NCBI RefSeq assembly: GCF_002250115.1
Contig: NZ_CP019985.1
Coordinates: 2,542,001 to 2,606,000 of the forward strand
Direction of reading: 5' to 3'
From: Shouchella clausii
GTDB taxonomy: Bacteria > Bacillota > Bacilli > Bacillales > Bacillaceae_D
Length of the DNA: 64,000 nt
A program made the position numbers and the translations under genes. The notes under the pieces are model-generated. The model worked only from the letters and a program-made list of their open reading frames with translations, searched no databases and was not told the origin of the DNA. Of this stretch, positions 59,228 to 64,000 are shown piece by piece; the stretch's first letter is position 1, and each line of letters opens with the position of its first letter.

Positions 59228-61063
59228 ATGAAAAAATATTTACGCTCTGGCAAGGTTCAGTCAGTGGCAATTGCTTCTCTGCTACTATTGGCTGCATGTG
59301 GCGGGGATGAGACGAGTTCAGAAGGAGGCAATAATTCTTCAAGCAACAACGATGGCAATGGAAGCTCTGAACAAGCAGCCGATATCTTTTCAATTGAAGA
59401 TTTTGATCATGAAATACGGGCAGATGGCGAAGAAATTATTGACGGGGGCACGCTAAACGTTGCTTTAGTGACAGACACGCCGTTTGAAGGAACGTTAAAC
59501 AGAAACTTTTACCAAGGCGTGTTTGATGGAGACATTTTGTTTTGGACCGAAGAACCGCTTTTAGATATAGATGAAGATTACCAATACACGCAAACAGGTG
59601 CTGCAACATTCGAAGTAGATGATGACGGCAGGACATTTACGTTCACGATTCGTGATGAAGTCAACTGGTCAGATGGCGAACCAGTAAAAGCGGAAGACTG
59701 GGCATATACGTTTGAAGTGCTCGGCCATCCCGATTATCCAGGGGTTCGATTTACAGAGGCTTCAAATGTGGAAGGGTTTGATGAATACCGCGCAGGGGAA
59801 GCCGATTCGATTTCTGGACTTGAAATCATTGACGATAAAACGTTAAAAATAACATTTAAGGAAGCAAGCCCGTCTTTGTTAGCGAGTGGGATCTGGGCAT
59901 ACGCGATGCCTAAGCATATCTTTGAGGACATTGAAGTGGCGGATATGGAATCTTCTCCAGCAGTCCGTGAAAATCCCGTTTTCTTTGGCCCATATGTGAT
60001 TGATAGCATTACTCCTGGGGAAAACGTTGTGATGAAGAAAAACGAAAACTATTGGCGTGGTGAACCAAATGTCGATGAAGTTGTGTTCAAGACTGTTAAC
60101 CCAAACGTGTTGAACCAAGCATTGCAAAATGGCGAAGTTGATATTGCGACGTACCAAACAGACCAATACGCCGACAACTATGAATCATTAACAAACGTTG
60201 ATTTTATTGGGAAAATTGACTTAGCTTATACGTATATTGGCTTCCAAATGGGTACATGGGATGAAGAAGAAAATAAAAATGTGATGGATCCTGACAAGCA
60301 AGTGTCTGACGTCAACTTGCGTAAAGCCATGGCCCACGCCGTTGACAACAATGCTGTTGGCGAACGTTTTTATAATGGGTTTAGATGGGCTGGTACAACA
60401 TTGATACCGCCATCGCACCCAACTTTCCATAACGACGAATTAGAAGGTTTTGCATACGACGTAGAGCTTGCAAACCAAATTTTAGATGACGCTGGTTATG
60501 AAGATGTTGATGGTGATGGGCTCCGTGAAGATCCAAATGGGGAAAAACTGCAATTAAACTTTGCGTCTATGAGCGGTGGCGACACTGCTGAACCACTTGC
60601 TCAGTACTATATTACCCAATGGAAAAACATTGGCATTGATGTCCAGCTTTTAGACGGAAGGTTACAAGAATTTAATACGTTCTATGACCGCTTAAAAGCA
60701 TCTGATCAAGACATTGATGTTTATCAAGGTGCTTGGGGCGTAGGCTCAGATGCCGACCCATATGGCCTTTGGGGTAGCACAGCCGCCTTTAACTACACTC
60801 GCTGGACCAATGAAGAGAGCGACCGCTTATTAAAAGAAGGGACATCAGAAGCAGCGCTTGATATGGAATACCGCCAAGAAGTCTATAATGAATGGCAAGA
60901 ACTCATGCTTGAAGAAGTCCCTGCGTTTCCGACGCTCTACCGTTCAGAAATGCATGCGGTGAACAAGCGTGTCGTTAACTATTCTGAGCTTCCTGGATCT
61001 GAATTTTACAATGATCGCTCACAAATCGGCTTAACAGCCGAAGAACCAGAAACGGCAAACTAG
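59228..61063 (+). CDS. oppA: Oligopeptide-binding lipoprotein (OppA type)
   Basis: 611 residues. Signal peptide ending in LLLLAAC (Cys about 24), a Ser/Asn/Gly-rich linker (about 30-55), then an SBP_bac_5 fold: FTFTIRDEVNWSDGEPVKAED, KNENYWRGEPNVDEVVFK, VNLRKAMAHAVDNNAV. It delivers peptides to OppBC. An SD (AAGGGAGGA) precedes the ATG; an operon terminator follows. Confidence 0.94.
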   Translation: MKKYLRSGKVQSVAIASLLLLAACGGDETSSEGGNNSSSNNDGNGSSEQAADIFSIEDFDHEIRADGEEIIDGGTLNVALVTDTPFEGTLNRNFYQGVFDGDILFWTEEPLLDIDEDYQYTQTGAATFEVDDDGRTFTFTIRDEVNWSDGEPVKAEDWAYTFEVLGHPDYPGVRFTEASNVEGFDEYRAGEADSISGLEIIDDKTLKITFKEASPSLLASGIWAYAMPKHIFEDIEVADMESSPAVRENPVFFGPYVIDSITPGENVVMKKNENYWRGEPNVDEVVFKTVNPNVLNQALQNGEVDIATYQTDQYADNYESLTNVDFIGKIDLAYTYIGFQMGTWDEEENKNVMDPDKQVSDVNLRKAMAHAVDNNAVGERFYNGFRWAGTTLIPPSHPTFHNDELEGFAYDVELANQILDDAGYEDVDGDGLREDPNGEKLQLNFASMSGGDTAEPLAQYYITQWKNIGIDVQLLDGRLQEFNTFYDRLKASDQDIDVYQGAWGVGSDADPYGLWGSTAAFNYTRWTNEESDRLLKEGTSEAALDMEYRQEVYNEWQELMLEEVPAFPTLYRSEMHAVNKRVVNYSELPGSEFYNDRSQIGLTAEEPETAN

Positions 61064-61096
61064 AGAAAAAAACGTTTATAAAGCACTGAATGCAGT

Positions 61097-61142
61097 AGCC
61101 TGTTACTTGGCCCGGTATATCGGGTAAGTAGCAGGCTTTTTT
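61097..61142 (+). terminator. Terminator of the opp operon
   Basis: AGCCTGTTACTTG pairs with TAAGTAGCAGGCT (small internal mismatch) around a CCCG/CGGG inner stem, followed by TTTTTT. Confidence 0.9.
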
Positions 61143-61474
61143 AAGGGTAAGTGGAAAACAATTCTCTAAGAAAGACAGTCAACTAGCATCTTTATTAGGA
61201 GAAACACGCATTCACTATGCCAACAGTTTTTTTGTTCTCTTTAAATGTAGAAAAGGGGATTTTCCCAACTTTTTATACGTAAATAAAGGGAAAATGGGTT
61301 TTCAAAACGAGCTATTGCTCTATTCCTCAAGACATTTCCCAACTACGCTTAAGTAACTGCTCTGTTTGCGGTTATGATATAATAATACAACTAATGTTAG
61401 ACTAGTAGAAAACGCTTGCAAGAATATTTGTCTACGGTCTGAATGAATGTTTATGTGTGATGGAGGACATAGCA
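61143..61474. other. Intergenic region between oppA and pcp
   Basis: About 330 bases. It contains an ATTTTCCC/GGGAAAAT inverted repeat (about 61259-61295), an extended -10 TGATATAAT (61375-61383) for pcp and repeat element copy D (61397-61440) in the pcp leader. No gene is supported. Confidence 0.6.
61397..61440 (-). repeat. Shortened inverted-repeat element (copy D) in the pcp leader
   Basis: Read on the minus strand, CAGACCGTAGACAAA is followed after a short gap by CTTGCAAGCGTTTTCTACTAGTCT. These are both ends of the 33091 element with the middle missing. It folds as a hairpin and lies between the pcp promoter and SD. Confidence 0.6.
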
Positions 61475-62074
61475 ATGAACACAATCCTTGTTACTGGATT
61501 TGAAGCATTTTTAACACATCAAAAAAATCCAACGGAAGCACTTGTACAAAAGTTGGATGGAACCGAGATGGACGGCACCTTAATGAAAGGGATTGTGCTG
61601 CCTGTTTCGTTTGCTCGAGCTGCGGAAATGTTGATCGAACAAGCAACGGCGATCCGCCCTAATGCGATTGTCATGCTTGGGCTGGGAGCAGGCCGAAAAC
61701 AGGTGACGCCAGAGCGGATTGCTATTAATGTGATGGACGGGCCGCCAGATAATGAAGGAGCTGTGATGACCGATCAACCGATCAAGCAAGATGGTCCTGC
61801 TGCTTACTTTTCGACGCTTCCTATTCGTAAAATAGTCAATGAATTAAATCGTGATGGATGTCCGGCAACCATTTCCAATACTGCCGGGACGTATGTATGC
61901 AATGATTTAATGTACCGCGTTTTGGACCATTTGCAGACGGCGGCTGTACCAGCAGGTTTTATCCATGTTCCTTATACGGATGACATGGTAGGGGAAGAGG
62001 AAGTGTCGTTGCCAGTGGACACGGTAGAAAAGGGGATACGCCAAGCGTTGCGTGTGGTGGCAAGCACGCTTTAG
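61475..62074 (+). CDS. pcp: Pyrrolidone-carboxylate (pyroglutamyl) peptidase
   Basis: 199 residues from ATG 61475, nine bases after GGAGG. Removes N-terminal pyroglutamate from peptides. Catalytic residues: Glu in TPERIAINVMD, Cys in SNTAGTYVCNDLMYRVL and His in GFIHVPY. Directly after the oligopeptide importer, it fits processing of imported peptides. Its stop codon overlaps that of the convergent IMPACT gene. Confidence 0.94.
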   Translation: MNTILVTGFEAFLTHQKNPTEALVQKLDGTEMDGTLMKGIVLPVSFARAAEMLIEQATAIRPNAIVMLGLGAGRKQVTPERIAINVMDGPPDNEGAVMTDQPIKQDGPAAYFSTLPIRKIVNELNRDGCPATISNTAGTYVCNDLMYRVLDHLQTAAVPAGFIHVPYTDDMVGEEEVSLPVDTVEKGIRQALRVVASTL

Positions 62075-62706
62075 CCAACATCCTTTTCTAAATAAACGAG
62101 TTCGCCTTCGGAAAGTTTTGCCTGTCCGTTCGTCTGTTCCGTCATCCATTGCTTGAACGTCACGGTTTCTGCTTCTTTGACGTATGTACGGATGACGACG
62201 TTATCAAGGTAGTCGATTCCTTGCAACAAATAAGGCGATTGGCGGATTTCGTTTTCGATTTTCCCTAGCCAAGTGTAATCAATGGTTGTATGGACGAGGC
62301 GCATGAGTGTCCGTTCGACGATGCCAACTGCATTTAAGCCTTCGCTAACGGCGCCGCCATAGGCGCGGATGAGGCCGCCAGCGCCAAGCTTAATGCCGCC
62401 AAAATACCTAGTCACAACGACCGCTGTATCTTTTAGGTTCCGCTTTTTTAGTACTTCAAGCATAGGAACGCCAGCAGTGCCGCTTGGTTCTCCATCATCA
62501 TTTGCTTTTTGGATTAAATTCTGTTCGCCGATCAAGTAAGCCGAACAGTTATGAGTTGCCTGCCAATGCTGCTTTTTGATGCTTTCGATGAAAGCGAGCG
62601 CTTTTTCTTCGGTTTCAGCCCGGCTAAAATGGGCAATAAAGCGTGATTTTTGGATAATGATTTCATGTTCTCCAGCTTGTTTAACTGTATAATAGTTTGG
62701 CAGCAT
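62071..62706 (-). CDS. yvyE: IMPACT/YigZ family protein (YvyE-like)
   Basis: 211 residues. N-terminal UPF0029 domain with KSRFIAHFSRAETEEKALAFI, the hallmark ATHNCSAYLIG and DDGEPSGTAGVPMLEVL, then VVTRYFGGIKLGAGGLIRAYG, and a C-terminal DUF1949 domain. Function in translation control is suggested for the family but not settled. In Bacillus the gene lies beside degS, as here. Confidence 0.93.
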   Translation of the reverse strand: MLPNYYTVKQAGEHEIIIQKSRFIAHFSRAETEEKALAFIESIKKQHWQATHNCSAYLIGEQNLIQKANDDGEPSGTAGVPMLEVLKKRNLKDTAVVVTRYFGGIKLGAGGLIRAYGGAVSEGLNAVGIVERTLMRLVHTTIDYTWLGKIENEIRQSPYLLQGIDYLDNVVIRTYVKEAETVTFKQWMTEQTNGQAKLSEGELVYLEKDVG

Positions 62707-62834
62707 AACGGCCCTCCATTAACAAGATGTTTATTTTCACAGTTTTACATATTCGCGAAACGACGGTGTAACACATGTCTGTTACTATAATCGGTATTCT
62801 CAGGTCCTATTAAAAAAGGAGGAGAGGTTTCGCT

Positions 62835-62933
62835 ATGAATGGTCTTACGGTAGGACAAAAATCGTGTAAGATAAGGATAGCGGAAAGCGAATTAAAAATA
62901 AAGGCATTACACATGCGACAGTTTTTTGACTAG
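62835..62933 (+). CDS. Small SD-led ORF upstream of degS, 32 residues
   Basis: ATG 62835 follows an unusually long SD (AAAAAAGGAGGAGAGG) by seven bases. The peptide is MNGLTVGQKSCKIRIAE... ending MRQFFD, basic and not hydrophobic, with one Cys. A TATAAT at 62786-62791 could be its promoter. It stops 33 bases before degS. No family is recognised; it could be a leader peptide or a small protein. Confidence 0.45.
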   Translation: MNGLTVGQKSCKIRIAESELKIKALHMRQFFD

Positions 62934-62966
62934 TTCCGTAAGTGATTGAAAAAGCGAGGAGTATTC

Positions 62967-64000
62967 ATGACAGACGTAACGATGCTTGATCATATAATTA
63001 CGCAAACGCTTGACTCAGTTGGGACGAGTCGCGAAAAAATCTTTGAAATCGGTGAACGCTCCCGCAATGAGTATGAATACTTGAAAAAGGAATTAGATCA
63101 AGTCAAAGTTAAATTAACACACGTTATTAATGATGTCGACGAAACCGTGTTAAAAACAAAACACGCACGAAACCGGTTAGCCAAAGTAAGCAAGGAATTC
63201 AATCGGTACACAAGTGAGGAAGTCCGTACAGCGTACGAACAAGCCAGCGATTTCCAAGTACAGCTGGCCGTGCTTCAACAAGAAGAGATCCAATTGCGGA
63301 TTAGGCGGGATGATATTGATCGCCGCTTGAAAAATCTTCAGGATACGATTAATCGGGCTGAACAGCTTTCTGTACAGATGTCCGTGGTGTTTGACTTTTT
63401 ATCAAGTGACCTTAAGCAAGTCGGCGAATACATTAAAGACGCCAATGAAAAGCAAGCGTTCGGCTTAAAAATAATCGAGGCACAGGAAGAAGAGCGTCGC
63501 CGTCTTTCCCGGGAAATCCATGACGGGCCAGCTCAGATGATGGCAAACGTTATGCTTCATTCAGAATTGATTGAACGGATTTACCAGGAACGGGGCATTG
63601 AGGAAGCGCTTAAAGAAATTCGCGGGTTGCGCCGTATGGTTCGTTCTTCATTGGCAGAGGTAAGAAGAATCATTTATGATTTGCGCCCGATGGCGTTGGA
63701 TGATTTAGGGCTAGTGCCTACATTGAGAAAGTATTTGGAGAATATTGAAGAGCGTCATGGCTTAAAAGTCACTTTTAAACACTTTGGCGTTGAAAAGAGG
63801 CTTGCCCAACAATTTGAAATTGCGTTATTTCGCCTTGTGCAGGAAGCGGTGCAAAATGCGACTAAGCACGCAGAACCGACTGAAATTATCGTGAAGATTG
63901 AATTGAAACCAAAAAATGTAACGCTAGTCATTAGAGATGACGGCAAAGGATTTGACCTTTCTGAAAGAAAGGAATCTTCGTTTGGGTTAATAGGCATGAA
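62967..64000 (+). CDS. degS: DegS sensor histidine kinase (3' end outside window)
   Basis: The first 344 codons are present; the frame is open to the window edge. ATG 62967 follows GCGAGGA. A long N-terminal coiled-coil sensor domain (about 1-175; ERSRNEYEYLKKELDQVKVK) with no membrane segment is followed by the HisKA_3 helix with phospho-His185 in RRLSREIHDGPAQMMANVML and a HATPase domain (RLVQEAVQNATKHAEP, IRDDGKGFDL). DegS phosphorylates DegU, controlling exoenzymes, motility and competence in Bacillus. degU is expected just beyond the edge. Confidence 0.95.
   Translation, partial: MTDVTMLDHIITQTLDSVGTSREKIFEIGERSRNEYEYLKKELDQVKVKLTHVINDVDETVLKTKHARNRLAKVSKEFNRYTSEEVRTAYEQASDFQVQLAVLQQEEIQLRIRRDDIDRRLKNLQDTINRAEQLSVQMSVVFDFLSSDLKQVGEYIKDANEKQAFGLKIIEAQEEERRRLSREIHDGPAQMMANVMLHSELIERIYQERGIEEALKEIRGLRRMVRSSLAEVRRIIYDLRPMALDDLGLVPTLRKYLENIEERHGLKVTFKHFGVEKRLAQQFEIALFRLVQEAVQNATKHAEPTEIIVKIELKPKNVTLVIRDDGKGFDLSERKESSFGLIGM

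Noticed and set aside
1-64000. tRNA, rRNA, prophage or complete IS elements
   Set aside because: No cloverleaf-like clusters, rRNA segments, transposase or integrase genes were recognised by reading; a tRNA scan was not possible.

Overview
The window reads as a chromosomal stretch of a spore-forming, Gram-positive Bacillaceae species. Evidence includes strong Shine-Dalgarno (SD) sites with frequent TTG/GTG starts, many lipoproteins, a LysM/GH18 spore-cortex-type hydrolase, teichoic acid genes, an LCP protein, NrdIEF and, at the right edge, the start of degS next to an IMPACT-family gene as in Bacillus. The gene content resembles alkaliphilic Bacillus/Shouchella clausii; that assignment is inference from memory, not a search. 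No rRNA, tRNA, CRISPR array, prophage or complete insertion sequence was seen.

Layout. 1-7.2 kb: a partial QueA-like gene, a VOC protein, a GAF-kinase/response-regulator pair, a yybP-ykoY (Mn2+) riboswitch placed in front of a 40-residue basic protein and a kinase-like protein, an Rrf2 regulator, an MBL hydrolase, a KDPG aldolase, and an XRE regulator with a frameshifted membrane partner. 7.3-12.5 kb: a minus-strand YtrA/YtrB-like ABC operon in which a permease plus an anchored extracytoplasmic protein occur twice around one regulator and one ATPase. 12.7-14.6 kb: an NYN-domain protein, a candidate small RNA and two divergent XRE regulators. 14.9-21.5 kb: NagZ followed by a complete sugar ABC transporter and a DUF624 protein. 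21.8-29.8 kb: a fructan (levan/inulin) utilisation operon with LacI regulator, two permeases, a binding lipoprotein, an exported GH32 and a cytoplasmic GH32; it lacks its own ATPase. 29.9-34 kb: SDR, SleL-like enzyme, SE1561, nicotinamidase-like and Nudix genes, with several copies of a small inverted-repeat element. 34-37.7 kb: nrdI-nrdE-nrdF under paired NrdR boxes.

37.8-54.3 kb is a cell-envelope region. It holds an SGNH protein, a GT2, a polyprenyl-phosphate sugar phosphotransferase, two CDP-glycerol glycerophosphotransferases (one fused to a GT2 domain), a CDP-alcohol phosphatidyltransferase with an altered motif, TagD, a TarS-like GT2 and GtaB/GalU. On the opposite strand follow a 1380-residue glucosaminidase with eleven SH3b domains and an LCP ligase. 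Together these could make, decorate, attach and remodel a glycerol-phosphate wall polymer. 54.8-62.1 kb: an Lrp-type regulator, an oligopeptide ABC transporter (DFBCA) and pyroglutamyl peptidase, a peptide-scavenging block. The window ends with an IMPACT protein, a small SD-led ORF and the first 344 codons of degS.
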